DNA from: Burkholderiaceae bacterium
GTDB lineage: Bacteria; Pseudomonadota; Gammaproteobacteria; Burkholderiales; Burkholderiaceae_C
DNA: 64,000 nt
Reading direction: 5' to 3'
NCBI GenBank assembly: GCA_017856435.1
Contig: JAFMFB010000003.1
Span: forward strand, 27,234 to 91,233
How positions within the stretch are numbered: the first letter of the stretch is position 1; every line of letters begins with the position of its first letter. This document shows, piece by piece, positions 8,756 through 17,824 of the stretch. Both the position numbers and the translations under genes were made by a program. Under the pieces are notes generated by a model. That model was not told the DNA's origin, made no database searches, and saw only the letters and a list, made by a program, of their open reading frames with translations.

Positions 8756-9799
8756 TCATTGGCCGGACAGTGCCCGTGCCATCGCAATAGCCCTTTTCAG
8801 GCTTGACGCATCGGCTCGGCCAGTACCAGCAATATCAAACGCTGTTCCGTGGTCTGGACTGGTGCGCACCAAGGGCAGCCCCAAGGTAACGTTGATGCCA
8901 TGCTCAACTCCCAGGTATTTCACCGGAATTAGCGCCTGATCGTGGTACATCGCCACCACCACATCAAACTCGCCTGCCCGGTCGGGCCTGGATCGCGCCC
9001 GCATGAACACCGTATCCGGCGCATGTGGTCCGCTGACCGTCATTCCCTCAACCCTGGCCAGGTTGATGGCCGGGACGATGACATCAATTTCCTCGCGCCC
9101 AAACAACCCCCCCTCACCCGCATGCGGATTGAGTCCCGCCACGGCGATCCGAGGTTGTCGCCCCAGCATGGTCTGAAGTGCCGCGTTGGCAATTCGCAAG
9201 GTCTGCAACACATGGTCGATCGTTACCGCCTCAATCGCTTCGCGCAGGGACATATGAATACTGACCAGCACTGTGCGCAATTCATCATTGGCCAACATCA
9301 TGCGAACCGGCATTTCCGATACCGAAACGCCTAGATGGTCGGCAGCCTCAGCTTGCAATAGTTCGGTGTGGCCTGGAAAACGGTCATAGGGTGAACCCGC
9401 AGCCGACAAGGCCTCCTTGTGCAAAGGGGCCGTAACCAATGCAGCGATTTCGCCGTGCAAGGCAGCGTTGGCAGCCCAGACCACGCACTGGCCCGCGGCT
9501 TGCCCCGCTTGCGCACTGATACGGCCAAATGGCGCGGGTTCACAGGGCTCGCACACATTCATGAGAGGCAGGCACCCGGGCGGGACCTCCATTGCTTCCG
9601 ACACTCGCTCAAGGATTGCCAGCGGCATCTCCGGCAGGCCCGGGCCGGACAAGAGCTTTGCAGCCCGTCGCAAAACCGACTCGGCGCCAACAATAAAACA
9701 GCCTCGGGTCAGTTGGGGGTCCTCGCGGAATGCCTTGACAATGATTTCCGGCCCGATGCCAGCGGCGTCGCCCTGCGTGATGGCAATCGGTCGAGTCAT
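8756..9799 (-). CDS. pdxA: 4-hydroxythreonine-4-phosphate dehydrogenase PdxA
   Basis: PdxA oxidises 4-phosphohydroxy-L-threonine to the aminoketone used by PdxJ in DXP-dependent pyridoxal phosphate synthesis. The 347-residue protein shows the N-terminal GDAAGIGPEI motif, HKEAL and FPGHTELL segments, and metal-site histidines in ISIHMSL, GLNPHAGEGG and AMYHDQAL. Family length is normal. The start overlaps the stop of the Nif3-like gene by four bases (ATGA), implying translational coupling in a three-gene minus-strand operon. PLP made here would serve LysA and HisC encoded in the same window. Confidence 0.95.
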   Translation of the reverse strand: MTRPIAITQGDAAGIGPEIIVKAFREDPQLTRGCFIVGAESVLRRAAKLLSGPGLPEMPLAILERVSEAMEVPPGCLPLMNVCEPCEPAPFGRISAQAGQAAGQCVVWAANAALHGEIAALVTAPLHKEALSAAGSPYDRFPGHTELLQAEAADHLGVSVSEMPVRMMLANDELRTVLVSIHMSLREAIEAVTIDHVLQTLRIANAALQTMLGRQPRIAVAGLNPHAGEGGLFGREEIDVIVPAINLARVEGMTVSGPHAPDTVFMRARSRPDRAGEFDVVVAMYHDQALIPVKYLGVEHGINVTLGLPLVRTSPDHGTAFDIAGTGRADASSLKRAIAMARALSGQ

Positions 9800-10569
9800 G
9801 CCGGATTATCGATATCGATAAATTCGTGTTCCAACCCAAACCGTGCGGCCATATGTGCCGCCACAGCGGGTGCCCCGAAGCGTTCGCTGGCATGATGACC
9901 GCAGGCAATGTAGGCAACCCCGCACTCGCGAGCATAATGCGCCTGCGGTTCGGAGATTTCGCCTGTCAAAAAGGCGTCTGCGCCAACTGCAATTGCAGAT
10001 TCGAAATAGGATTGGGCGCCACCCGTGCACCAGGCTATGCGCCGCAATGGCCGTTTCATGTCGTGTGCAGCCACCGACAAAGCTGTTCGCCCAAGCCGAG
10101 CCGTCACATAATCAGCCAATTGAGCTGCATTGTCAAAAGCCGCACCATCCTGTCGCTCACCAAGAAAGCCCAGATTCTGCTCGCCAAATCGACTCAGGGT
10201 TCTTAACGCCAGCCGGGCAGCCAGTTGCGCGTTGTTTCCAAATTGGGGATGGCCGTCCAGGGGTAAGTGGTAGGCAATCAGGTTCACATCATTGGCCAGC
10301 AGCAATCCAAGCCGCTGCCTCAACCAGCCCGTCACCCGGCCATCCTGCCCGCGCCAGAACAAGCCATGGTGAACAAAAATCGTGTCAGCCTCAGCCGCTA
10401 TGGCGGCCTCGATCAGTGCCCTGCTGGCAGTGACGCCTGAGACGATTTTTCTAAGCTGCGGTCGCCCCTCGACCTGCAGCCCGTTAGGGCCGTAGTCACG
10501 ATAAAGCCCGGGCTCGAGCAGTTCATCCAAAGCCGAAATCAGTTGATGTCGATCGATCATGCCACTCAT
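9796..10569 (-). CDS. Nif3-like dinuclear metal-centre protein (YbgI/DUF34 family)
   Basis: Member of the widely conserved NIF3/DUF34 family, which forms toroidal hexamers with a two-metal site and has an unsettled biochemical role. The 257-residue protein shows GPNGLQVEG near the N-terminus, VHHGLFW (likely metal ligands), YHLPLDGHPQFGNN, CTGGAQSYFE and a C-terminal ACGHHASERFG. These are the family's usual metal-binding segments. The start ATG overlaps the stop of the upstream Cys-cluster gene (ATGA); a second ATG nine bases on is possible. It is coupled to pdxA downstream. Confidence 0.88.
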   Translation of the reverse strand: MSGMIDRHQLISALDELLEPGLYRDYGPNGLQVEGRPQLRKIVSGVTASRALIEAAIAAEADTIFVHHGLFWRGQDGRVTGWLRQRLGLLLANDVNLIAYHLPLDGHPQFGNNAQLAARLALRTLSRFGEQNLGFLGERQDGAAFDNAAQLADYVTARLGRTALSVAAHDMKRPLRRIAWCTGGAQSYFESAIAVGADAFLTGEISEPQAHYARECGVAYIACGHHASERFGAPAVAAHMAARFGLEHEFIDIDNPA

Positions 10570-10955
10570 TGTCCTTCAGCTCTGGGTGAATTCTTGGAGT
10601 CAGCCTCTGGCTCGGCTTGGATCTTAAAACTGCAGTCACACCCGACCCCAGCCGCGATCCAACGAACTGCGCGCCAATCCAGCAGCGCACTCCATAGCGG
10701 CAAAGTCCAGTTCAGCCATCGCGGCAAGGCCTGCTGCAACACTTCCTTTTGGGCCACCAGCACCCCGCAGCGGTAACTCTGGAGCATTTCATCCCATCTC
10801 AGCGCTTCACAGGCGCCCCTGCGGCGACCCGAGATGACGATGCCGACCGGGCAGGGTTCGCTGAGACAGCATACACCGCATCCATTGCAAGGGGCGCCCC
10901 ATTCAGGTTTGGCGGGCGCCTTGGCATGAATACTGATTAGCGAGATTGATTTCAC
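10566..10955 (-). CDS. YkgJ-like Cys-cluster (CxxCxxCC) protein
   Basis: A 129-residue protein with an N-terminal CNGCGVCCLSEPCPVG motif, matching the CxxCxxCC signature of the YkgJ/PF03692 family, thought to bind zinc or an Fe-S cluster. More cysteines follow (GACEAL, RCGVL, GCDCSF). The middle is hydrophobic and tryptophan-rich (WLNWTLPLWSALLDWRAVRW) and could touch the membrane. Function is unknown. It is the first gene of a coupled operon with the Nif3-like gene and pdxA, and only 24 bp separate it from the divergent protease gene. Confidence 0.7.
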   Translation of the reverse strand: MKSISLISIHAKAPAKPEWGAPCNGCGVCCLSEPCPVGIVISGRRRGACEALRWDEMLQSYRCGVLVAQKEVLQQALPRWLNWTLPLWSALLDWRAVRWIAAGVGCDCSFKIQAEPEADSKNSPRAEGQ

Positions 10956-10979
10956 CTGGCCGGACCCTACAATTTCGTC

Positions 10980-12119
10980 ATGAACCGAATTTGGCTTTTA
11001 TTTTCCCAGTCTGTCACCGTTTTATTGGCAGTGTATTTTGTCGTATTGACGCTCAAACCAGCTTGGCTGGGGCGCGCCAGTGGTTCGATCACCGTGCTGG
11101 AAGCCCCAGTGAACAAATCGACGACCGAGCCTCCTCCCCTGGCAAGCTTTCGTACTGCGGCCCAGAAGGCCTCGGCGGCCGTTGTCAGCATCAATACCAG
11201 CAAGGCGGCCCGTCGCAACCCAAACAGCAATGACCCCTGGTTTCGATTCTTTTTTGGCGATGGTACTGAACAGCCGCAGGTCGGCTTGGGAAGCGGCGTT
11301 ATCGTCAGCGCCAATGGGTTGATTCTGACCAACTACCATGTGATCGAGGGCGCCGATGAAATTGAAGTGGTTCTCAATGACAACCGGCGGACCAGAGCCA
11401 AGCTGATCGGCAGCGATCCCGAGACCGATCTGGCCTTGCTTCAAATTGGCTTGGACAAACTGCCAGCCATCGTTCTTGGGCAAACCGACAAACTGCAGGT
11501 GGGTGACCCTGTGTTGGCGATCGGCAACCCCTTTGGCGTGGGCCAAACCGTGACCAGTGGCATTGTCAGCGCTCTGGGCCGTAGCCAACTGGGGATCAAC
11601 ACCTTTGAAAACTTCATCCAAACCGATGCTGCCATCAACCCAGGCAACTCAGGAGGGGCACTGGTAGACACCGACGGCAATCTGCAAGGCATCAACACCG
11701 CCATCTACTCCCGTTCTGGCGGCAACATGGGCATAGGTTTTGCCATACCAATTTCCACGGCTCGGCAAGTCATGGAAAGTCTGGTCAAAGATGGCCGGGT
11801 CACGCGTGGCTGGATTGGGGTGGAGCCCAACAACCTCACGCCCGAGTTGATGCAAACATTTGGTATCAAGACCGAGCGTGGAGTACTCATTACCGGGGTT
11901 CTCAACAACGGTCCTGCGGCATTGGCGGGTCTGCGCCCGGGCGACGTGATCACTGCCATTGAGGGCCAGCCAGTAGGGGCCGTGACAGAATTACTCGCAA
12001 AAGTGGCAGCCCTGCCCCCGGGCAAGTCAGCCCGCTTTGAAGTGCTGCGGGAAAGCCGGGGGACATCTCTGGACATTGTTCCAGGCGTCAGACCACGGCC
12101 CAGGCGCCCTGCGCAGTAG
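10980..12119 (+). CDS. DegS/HtrA-type trypsin-like serine protease with one PDZ domain
   Basis: A periplasmic envelope-stress protease of family S1C. The 379-residue protein has an N-terminal transmembrane anchor (about residues 4-27), a trypsin-like domain with the intact triad in LTNYHVIEG (His), DPETDLALLQI (Asp) and INPGNSGGAL (Ser), and a single C-terminal PDZ domain (about 275-365). One PDZ plus a membrane anchor is the DegS arrangement, not DegP, so a role in regulated proteolysis is plausible. No strong ribosome-binding site is visible. It converges with tatC. Confidence 0.92.
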   Translation: MNRIWLLFSQSVTVLLAVYFVVLTLKPAWLGRASGSITVLEAPVNKSTTEPPPLASFRTAAQKASAAVVSINTSKAARRNPNSNDPWFRFFFGDGTEQPQVGLGSGVIVSANGLILTNYHVIEGADEIEVVLNDNRRTRAKLIGSDPETDLALLQIGLDKLPAIVLGQTDKLQVGDPVLAIGNPFGVGQTVTSGIVSALGRSQLGINTFENFIQTDAAINPGNSGGALVDTDGNLQGINTAIYSRSGGNMGIGFAIPISTARQVMESLVKDGRVTRGWIGVEPNNLTPELMQTFGIKTERGVLITGVLNNGPAALAGLRPGDVITAIEGQPVGAVTELLAKVAALPPGKSARFEVLRESRGTSLDIVPGVRPRPRRPAQ

Positions 12120-12145
12120 CCTGCTGCAGACTGACCCCTGAACCC

Positions 12146-12940
12146 TTACGGTGAAGAAGTGGTTTCTTCGTCGCTCTGGGGCATTTGAGTCTGCTTGATG
12201 AACAGCTGGGCGGCCCACAAACCAAGCTCGTAGAGCAAACACATGGGTATGGCCAAGGCCAGTTGGGACACCACATCCGGAGGGGTCACGATGGCAGCAA
12301 TGACAAAGGCCAGAACAATGAAATATCCCCGGAAGTCCTTTAGCTTTTGGATGCCGACCACGCCCATACGCGCCAACACCACAACAACGACTGGCACCTC
12401 GAACGCCAACCCAAAGGCAAGGAACATGGTCAATACAAAGCTCAGGTAGGCCTCAATGTCAGGCGCCGCCGTAATACTCTTCGGTGCAAAGCTTTGAATA
12501 AATGAAAAGACCTGGCCAAAAACAAAAAAGTAGCAGAAGGCCACCCCGACAAAAAACAGCACCGTGCTGGAGATCACCAGAGGCAATACCAGTTTTTTTT
12601 CATTGCTGTACAGGCCGGGCGCTACGAAAGCCCACGCCTGGTGAAGAATCACCGGCAAGGCCAGCAGGAAGGACGCCATGAGCAAAATTTTCAGAGGCAC
12701 CATAAAAGGGGAGATCACAGAGGTCGCGATCAGGGTTGCCCCCTTGGGAAGGTGCGCCACCAGGGGTGCCGCCAGCAGGTCGTAGAGGGCGCCCGGGCCA
12801 GGATAAAGAGCCAGCAGGGCCGCCATCACCCCCATGGCGGCCAAGGCTTTAAGCAAGCGGTCCCGCAACTCCATCAAATGCTGCACAAAGGGCTGCTCGG
12901 TGCCTGCGAGTTCGTCTTCTTTGGATTGAGGATCTGCCAT
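12146..12940 (-). CDS. tatC: Twin-arginine translocase subunit TatC
   Basis: TatC is the multi-spanning receptor that, with TatB, recognises the twin-arginine signal of folded exported proteins. The 264-residue protein has six hydrophobic segments, the N-terminal FVQHLMELRDRLLKAL motif involved in signal-peptide contact, and the conserved FVAPGLYSNEK and TPPDVVSQLALAIPM regions. It is the last gene of a tatABC operon, 47 bp after tatB. Likely cargo encoded in this window are the Rieske protein and MsrP. Confidence 0.96.
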   Translation of the reverse strand: MADPQSKEDELAGTEQPFVQHLMELRDRLLKALAAMGVMAALLALYPGPGALYDLLAAPLVAHLPKGATLIATSVISPFMVPLKILLMASFLLALPVILHQAWAFVAPGLYSNEKKLVLPLVISSTVLFFVGVAFCYFFVFGQVFSFIQSFAPKSITAAPDIEAYLSFVLTMFLAFGLAFEVPVVVVVLARMGVVGIQKLKDFRGYFIVLAFVIAAIVTPPDVVSQLALAIPMCLLYELGLWAAQLFIKQTQMPQSDEETTSSP

Positions 12941-12987
12941 GCGATGTTTGTCCGGCCGCAGGTCAGTGCCTGGGCGACCAGCTGAAA

Positions 12988-13455
12988 TCAGTTAATTTTT
13001 TGGGGCCTGAAACGCGCCACACGGGCAGCGCCTGAAAGCGCACGTGTACGCACACCCTGACGGGCTTTGTACCAACTAGGGGTCGCCCCACGCTTGAGTC
13101 GCCAGTTTTTTTTGGGATGCTGGTATTCGGGATGGCTGATCAAGGGGGTGTCCGTATGAGAATTCGTGTCAAGCCCAGCGGTTGCCTCAGCCCAGCTTTG
13201 TTCGAAATCGGCGGTCGTGGTCTGAATCGAGCTCTCAACATCTTTGGCCGCGCCCTCCACAGAATCTTTCATCTTTTTCAGTTCATCAAGCTCCATCGAG
13301 CGATTGACTTCAGCCTTCACATCGGACACATAACGCTGCGCCTTGCCCAACAAGGTGCCCATGGTGCGCGCCACACGGGGCAGTTTTTCCGGCCCGATGA
13401 CAATCAGGGCCACTGCGCCAATCAGCGCCATCTTGGATATCCCGAGGTCGATCAT
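12988..13455 (-). CDS. tatB: Sec-independent translocase subunit TatB
   Basis: TatB works with TatC as the signal-recognition complex of the Tat pathway. The track ORF starts at 13584, inside tatA, but the true start is the ATG at 13455 ([26 protein letters not shown]), the canonical TatB N-terminus with a transmembrane helix, the GPEKLP hinge and an amphipathic helix. The 155-residue product has a long charged and flexible C-terminal part, ending in basic residues. It is 16 bp downstream of tatA. Confidence 0.94.
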   Translation of the reverse strand: MIDLGISKMALIGAVALIVIGPEKLPRVARTMGTLLGKAQRYVSDVKAEVNRSMELDELKKMKDSVEGAAKDVESSIQTTTADFEQSWAEATAGLDTNSHTDTPLISHPEYQHPKKNWRLKRGATPSWYKARQGVRTRALSGAARVARFRPQKIN

Positions 13456-13471
13456 GTCAGCCCCAAAGTCA

Positions 13472-13717
13472 TCAGGACTTGGTCTTGGCTTCGACGTCGA
13501 TCGTTGTCTTATCGTTGGACGTTGCGACAGTGTTGGTGACCTGAGCAGCGGGAGCGGCTGGTTTTTCCTCACCCGATGTGCCATCCTTCATGCCGTCCTT
13601 GAATCCCTTGACTGCGCCGCCAAGATCACTACCGAGGTTTTTGAGCTTCTTGGTGCCAAAAACCATAACCACGATCAGCAGAACAATCAGCCAATGCCAA
13701 ATAGAAAACGAACCCAT
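13472..13717 (-). CDS. tatA: Sec-independent translocase subunit TatA
   Basis: TatA oligomerises to form the conducting part of the Tat translocase. The 81-residue protein shows the N-terminal transmembrane helix ([18 protein letters not shown]), the [23 protein letters not shown] hinge and amphipathic helix (in pieces), and a short acidic/polar C-terminal tail. Length and motif are typical. It leads tatABC and lies 66 bp after hinT. Confidence 0.96.
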   Translation of the reverse strand: MGSFSIWHWLIVLLIVVMVFGTKKLKNLGSDLGGAVKGFKDGMKDGTSGEEKPAAPAAQVTNTVATSNDKTTIDVEAKTKS

Positions 13718-13783
13718 AGCTAACTCCTTACGAATCTGATCATTCTAATCCTGATGCCCCAATCCCCAGGTAAAAGCATGAAA

Positions 13784-14155
13784 TCAGCCTTTTTTCCAGG
13801 GGCGCGGCCCACCAATCACATGCACATGCAGATGGTGGACTTCCTGGCCACCATCCTCACCGGTATTGCAGACAATCCTGAATCCCCCCTCGGGGTAAGG
13901 CCGGCACCCTTCCTGCAGGGCGAGTTTGGGCGCCAAGACCATCATGTGACCCAGCATGTGGGCATGCTCCGGCCCAGCTTGCGCCATGGAGGCGATATGC
14001 CGCTTCGGAACCATCAAAAAATGGACGGGCGCCCAAGGCTGGATGTCGTGAAACACAAAGACATGCTCATCCTCATGGATTCTTTTTGACGGGATCTGAC
14101 CGGCAATGATCTTGCAAAAAATGCAATCCGGGTGATGGTGTGCGCTATCGCTCAT
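13784..14155 (-). CDS. hinT: HIT family purine nucleoside phosphoramidase HinT
   Basis: HinT hydrolyses adenosine phosphoramidates such as AMP-lysine. The 123-residue protein has CIFCKIIAGQIPS at the N-terminus, HFLMVPKRHI, and the histidine triad HHLHVHVIGG near the end. The ORF track extends it to 14332, but the ATG at 14155 ([14 protein letters not shown]) overlaps the stop of the preceding gene as ATGA and matches the family start. The hisE...hinT...tatABC order is widespread in Burkholderiales. Confidence 0.94.
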   Translation of the reverse strand: MSDSAHHHPDCIFCKIIAGQIPSKRIHEDEHVFVFHDIQPWAPVHFLMVPKRHIASMAQAGPEHAHMLGHMMVLAPKLALQEGCRPYPEGGFRIVCNTGEDGGQEVHHLHVHVIGGPRPWKKG

Positions 14156-14529
14156 GCTGAATTCTCCATAGGTAGGCCCTTGTTCATGTTCACCATGCCA
14201 CGTACGATTCGATACAGGAACCAGACCGAGATCGCCAGCCAGGCAATCCAGCCCGGCAGAAGAAAGAAAAACCACAGCGGCAACGTCAGCAAGTAGAACA
14301 AGGCAGCCAACAGGACTGTCTTGATGCGCCATGAAAAATGGGAGGCATGCCAGCTTTCTTGTGCATCCTCACGCTTGACCAGGTCGATGATGAGCGCCAC
14401 CACCAGCAAGACAGGGCTGATCTGACCACCGGGCACCAGGGCACCCACCGCCACGATCAGGTGCAAAACATAACTGACCGTCCCGATCGTGGTCAGGGAT
14501 TGCTGTCTTTCAAGCTCGCTCTGACTCAC
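14152..14529 (-). CDS. DUF4870-like small membrane protein
   Basis: A 125-residue protein with several hydrophobic segments: one near residues 14-48 with a proline/glycine break ([26 protein letters not shown]) and two near the C-terminus ([31 protein letters not shown] region). A conserved-looking [13 protein letters not shown] sits between them, as in DUF4870-type proteins. Function is unknown. The start is GTG overlapping the hisE stop (GTGA), and its own stop overlaps the hinT start (ATGA), so it is translationally locked between the two. Confidence 0.75.
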   Translation of the reverse strand: MSQSELERQQSLTTIGTVSYVLHLIVAVGALVPGGQISPVLLVVALIIDLVKREDAQESWHASHFSWRIKTVLLAALFYLLTLPLWFFFLLPGWIAWLAISVWFLYRIVRGMVNMNKGLPMENSA

Positions 14530-14921
14530 GACTCTTCACTCTTGCGGGCCTGTGACTTGCGCAATGCCTTTTCTTCAATGCCACTGATGCCTTCACGCCT
14601 GGCCAGCTCTGCCAGCACATCGCCCGGCTTGAGGCCATAGTGGGCCAATGCAATCAGGCAATGGAACCAGAGGTCGGCCATTTCATAAACGATCTTGGAT
14701 CGGTCGGCACCCTGCTCAGCGTCTTTAGCGGCGAGAACAACCTCAGTGGCCTCTTCGCCGATCTTCTTCAAAAAGGCGTCCGGCCCTTTGTGCAGCAGTC
14801 GGGCGATATAGCTTTTTTCCGGGTCGCCTCCATGCGCCGGCCGCCTGCTTTCGACCACGGCAGCAAGACGGTTCAGGGTGTCAGCGGAATTGGCTTCTAG
14901 GTCAGACATGCTGCTATTCAC
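14526..14921 (-). CDS. hisE: Phosphoribosyl-ATP pyrophosphatase HisE
   Basis: HisE hydrolyses phosphoribosyl-ATP to phosphoribosyl-AMP, the second step of histidine synthesis. The sequence shows [32 protein letters not shown] (the metal-binding EExxE helix of MazG-like pyrophosphatases) and YEMADLWFH. The start is either GTG at 14921, overlapping the hisI stop as GTGA, or ATG at 14909 ([10 protein letters not shown]). I keep the coupled GTG because the same overlap style recurs nearby, but the ATG is a fair alternative. HisE and HisI are separate proteins here, unlike the fused E. coli enzyme. Confidence 0.95.
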   Translation of the reverse strand: MNSSMSDLEANSADTLNRLAAVVESRRPAHGGDPEKSYIARLLHKGPDAFLKKIGEEATEVVLAAKDAEQGADRSKIVYEMADLWFHCLIALAHYGLKPGDVLAELARREGISGIEEKALRKSQARKSEES

Positions 14922-15307
14922 TTGTAGATGGACTCAGGGTCTTTCAGGACGGGATCAACTGCCCTCCAGTTGCCGTTCTCAAGGACATTGTAAAAACAAC
15001 TGTGACGGCCGGTATGGCAGGCAATGCCAGGGTCATGACCGGTCTGGGTGACCTGCAGCAAGAGAACATCGTTATCACAGTCCATCCGGATCTCATGAAC
15101 CGTCTGAACATGACCAGACTCCTCACCCTTGAACCACAGACGGCCACGGGAACGGCTGTAATAGACGGCCCGCTTCAATTCAACCGTCTTTTGCAGGGCC
15201 TCACGGTTCATCCAGGCAAACATCAGCACATGATTGCTGCCGACCTCCTGCGCAATGACAGGAACCAAGCCCTGCTTATCCCATTTGATTTCATCAAGCC
15301 AATTCAT
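14918..15307 (-). CDS. hisI: Phosphoribosyl-AMP cyclohydrolase HisI
   Basis: HisI opens the purine ring of phosphoribosyl-AMP, the third histidine step. The 129-residue protein shows the conserved [27 protein letters not shown] and the zinc/magnesium-site segments [10 protein letters not shown] and [13 protein letters not shown]. Length is that of the stand-alone enzyme. It lies 30 bp downstream of hisF and overlaps hisE. Confidence 0.96.
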   Translation of the reverse strand: MNWLDEIKWDKQGLVPVIAQEVGSNHVLMFAWMNREALQKTVELKRAVYYSRSRGRLWFKGEESGHVQTVHEIRMDCDNDVLLLQVTQTGHDPGIACHTGRHSCFYNVLENGNWRAVDPVLKDPESIYK

Positions 15308-15337
15308 GATTTGATTGTCGCGCGGTTTACTTCCGGC

Positions 15338-16129
15338 TCAAACTTGGGACTCGATGCGCACTGGAACACCGCACTCAGCCATTCGCTGCTTGGCTTGGGC
15401 GATGGTGTACTGCCCGTAATGAAAGATACTGGCCGCCAGAACCGCATCGGCACCACCAATCTTGATGCCATCGACCAGATGATCCAGATTGCCGACACCT
15501 CCCGAGGCAATGACCGGCACATTGACCGCATCACTTACAGCGCGAGTCAACTCCAAATCGAAGCCCGATTGGGTGCCATCTCGGTCCATGCTGGTCAGCA
15601 ATATTTCGCCCGCTCCATACTCAGCCATCTGCCGGGCCCATGCCACAGCATCGAGCCCGGTGTTTTTCCTTCCACCGTGACTGTAGACATCCCAGCCCCT
15701 GGCATTGTCAACTCCCGGTGTTTCATGCCTGCGCTTGGCATCGATGGCCACGACAATGCATTGGGAGCCATATTTTGTGGAGGCTTCCTGAATGACGCGG
15801 GGATTGGCAATCGCGGCAGAATTGAAACTGGTTTTGTCAGCCCCGGCATTGAGCAGGCGTCGTACATCGTCTACCGTACGCACACCCCCCCCCACAGTCA
15901 AGGGGATAAAGACTTGGGCAGCCACCGCCTCAATAATGTGCAAAATCAGATCCCGGTCGTCGCTGGTTGCCGTTATGTCCAGAAAGGTCAGCTCATCGGC
16001 ACCTTGCTCGTTGTAGCGAGCAGCAATTTCGACCGGATCCCCAGCATCACGCAGTTCAACAAAGTTCACCCCCTTGACAACACGGCCACCGGTGACATCA
16101 AGGCAGGGAATGATTCGTTTGGCAAGCAT
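15338..16129 (-). CDS. hisF: Imidazole glycerol phosphate synthase, cyclase subunit HisF
   Basis: HisF is the (beta/alpha)8 barrel that uses ammonia from HisH to form imidazole glycerol phosphate and AICAR. The 263-residue protein starts [20 protein letters not shown] with the catalytic Asp, has [21 protein letters not shown] and [13 protein letters not shown] phosphate-binding loops, and the second catalytic Asp in [12 protein letters not shown]. It partners with hisH, which is separated by hisA and a mutarotase gene. Confidence 0.97.
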   Translation of the reverse strand: MLAKRIIPCLDVTGGRVVKGVNFVELRDAGDPVEIAARYNEQGADELTFLDITATSDDRDLILHIIEAVAAQVFIPLTVGGGVRTVDDVRRLLNAGADKTSFNSAAIANPRVIQEASTKYGSQCIVVAIDAKRRHETPGVDNARGWDVYSHGGRKNTGLDAVAWARQMAEYGAGEILLTSMDRDGTQSGFDLELTRAVSDAVNVPVIASGGVGNLDHLVDGIKIGGADAVLAASIFHYGQYTIAQAKQRMAECGVPVRIESQV

Positions 16130-16155
16130 GGGCTGGATTGTAGAGAACCGTCATG

Positions 16156-17052
16156 TCACAAGACACGAAGACGCTGCCATCCCTGCCAGGTCTGACCTCC
16201 CGCCAACGCAATGGACGTCAATACCTGGGCAGCCTCCACGCACAGCATCTGTTTCCAGCCATCGGCGGTCATGTCTGGCAGGCTGGCACATCGCACAGAA
16301 CCGGGATTCCAGACCACAGTGTGCGCCAGGCTTTGACTTTGCTCGATCTGCAAGCGACGCTCGCCATCAAGAAGTTGCAGTGGCTTGGCTGAAGCCTCAA
16401 AGACCCGGTCAAATTCGCCCTCAAAGTAGAGGGTGGATGGACCGTATTCATGACAGTCCCTGACCGCATCCCATACGGGTTGGCCTTCCAATCCCAAGAG
16501 TCGGGTGGCGCCAATATCGTCGACCCGCAAATAGGTGTGCAGCGCGCCGGTAAAGGTCAGGGCGGTCGTGCCAGCATTACGCAGGCTCAACTTCAGTTGC
16601 AAGGTTGAGGGCTGCAGTTGCACCGTCAGGATCAATTCAAATGCCTGGTCCCAGTAGCTTCGCGTCTCTGGGCTGGTTTCAATCCGCAAACTCAAACAAG
16701 TCCATTCATCCTCCAGGTAGGCAAGTTGATGCGTTTGCTGCTGTTGATATGGATGCAGGTACGGGTGCCACCGCAAATTGCGAGCAAAGCCGTGTTTGGG
16801 CAGAGGGCCGCGCTGGTTGAATTGGGGGAAACAGATGGGCACACCACCCCGAATTGCACTGTGACCATCAAAGGTGCTTTTCGGACTTAGATAAAGCTGC
16901 TCTTGACCGGCACTGACCCAGGACAGCACATGAGCCCCATGCAGAGCGACCAGAACATGATCACCACAAGCGTGCTGCAGTTTCAGGCAAGGCTGGCCCT
17001 GAAACAGAAGCTGCTCAACCGTCAGGGCTTCAGGGGTTGATTTCGTCAGCAC
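16156..17052 (-). CDS. D-hexose-6-phosphate mutarotase (YeaD-like, aldose 1-epimerase superfamily)
   Basis: A galactose-mutarotase-fold protein that probably interconverts alpha and beta anomers of glucose-6-phosphate or related sugars. Family marks are [33 protein letters not shown] (catalytic His region), GALHTYLRV and VWNPG near the C-terminus. The track start (17103) lies deep in hisA; the GTG at 17052 is preferred, still overlapping hisA by about 23 bases. No Shine-Dalgarno is visible, so translation may rely on coupling to hisA. Lying inside the his operon is unexpected for this enzyme. Confidence 0.85.
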   Translation of the reverse strand: MLTKSTPEALTVEQLLFQGQPCLKLQHACGDHVLVALHGAHVLSWVSAGQEQLYLSPKSTFDGHSAIRGGVPICFPQFNQRGPLPKHGFARNLRWHPYLHPYQQQQTHQLAYLEDEWTCLSLRIETSPETRSYWDQAFELILTVQLQPSTLQLKLSLRNAGTTALTFTGALHTYLRVDDIGATRLLGLEGQPVWDAVRDCHEYGPSTLYFEGEFDRVFEASAKPLQLLDGERRLQIEQSQSLAHTVVWNPGSVRCASLPDMTADGWKQMLCVEAAQVLTSIALAGGQTWQGWQRLRVL

Positions 17053-17770
17053 GGATCTGCGCAGACTCGAAATCGAGGTCGCCAGTGTAGATGGCTCGCC
17101 CACAAATCACACCCTCGACCCCCTCATCCTCCACCTCGCAGAGGGCTTCGATATCCTCGATACCCTTGAGGCCCCCAGAAGCTATGACCGGGATGCTCAG
17201 AGCTTGCGCCAATTTGACGGTCGCCTCGATATTGATGCCGGCAAGCATGCCGTCACGGCCAATGTCGGTGTAGATAATGGATTCAACGCCATAGTCTTCA
17301 AATTTCTTGCCAAGGTCAACCACATCATGCTTGGTCAGCTTGCTCCAACCGTCGGTGGCGACCTTGCCATCCTTGGCATCGAGTCCGACGATGATATGTC
17401 CGCCAAAGGCAGTACAGGCATCCTGCAGGAAACCCGGGTTCTTGACCGCCGCCGTCCCGATGATGACGTAGCGCAGGCCGGCATCTAGGTACCGCTCAAT
17501 AGTGTCCAGGTCGCGAATACCCCCGCCAAGTTGAACGTCCACTTCGCTGCCAACTTCCTTGAGGATGGCGCGGATAGCCTGTTCGTTCTTGGGATGCCCG
17601 GCAAATGCGCCGTTGAGGTCAACCAAATGCAAGCGGCGAGCTCCTTTCTTGACCCATGACCGGGCCATGACGGCTGGGTTTTCGCCAAAGACAGTGGTTT
17701 GATCCATATCGCCTTGCTTGAGGCGAACACATTGGCCGTCTTTCAGATCAATGGCAGGAATGAGCAACAT
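17030..17770 (-). CDS. hisA: ProFAR isomerase HisA
   Basis: HisA isomerises the aminoaldose ProFAR to the ketose PRFAR by an Amadori rearrangement, feeding HisF/HisH. The 246-residue barrel begins [20 protein letters not shown] with the catalytic Asp, carries [17 protein letters not shown] and [16 protein letters not shown] phosphate-binding loops, and the second Asp in [10 protein letters not shown]. It follows hisH by 54 bp and overlaps the mutarotase gene. Confidence 0.97.
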   Translation of the reverse strand: MLLIPAIDLKDGQCVRLKQGDMDQTTVFGENPAVMARSWVKKGARRLHLVDLNGAFAGHPKNEQAIRAILKEVGSEVDVQLGGGIRDLDTIERYLDAGLRYVIIGTAAVKNPGFLQDACTAFGGHIIVGLDAKDGKVATDGWSKLTKHDVVDLGKKFEDYGVESIIYTDIGRDGMLAGINIEATVKLAQALSIPVIASGGLKGIEDIEALCEVEDEGVEGVICGRAIYTGDLDFESAQIRADEINP

Positions 17771-17824
17771 GATGCAAGTGAAAAGAGTTTGTACCGTTCA
17801 ACGTCGGGAAGGGATAGACGCAAG

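Noticed and set aside
10980-11621. 199-residue minus-strand ORF at 11022-11621 opposite the protease gene
   Set aside because: Antisense to the DegS-like gene, which has a full catalytic triad; the reverse frame has no features.
15002-16195. 397-residue plus-strand ORF
   Set aside because: It is the antisense shadow of hisI, hisF and the mutarotase; spans several true genes and has no family features.
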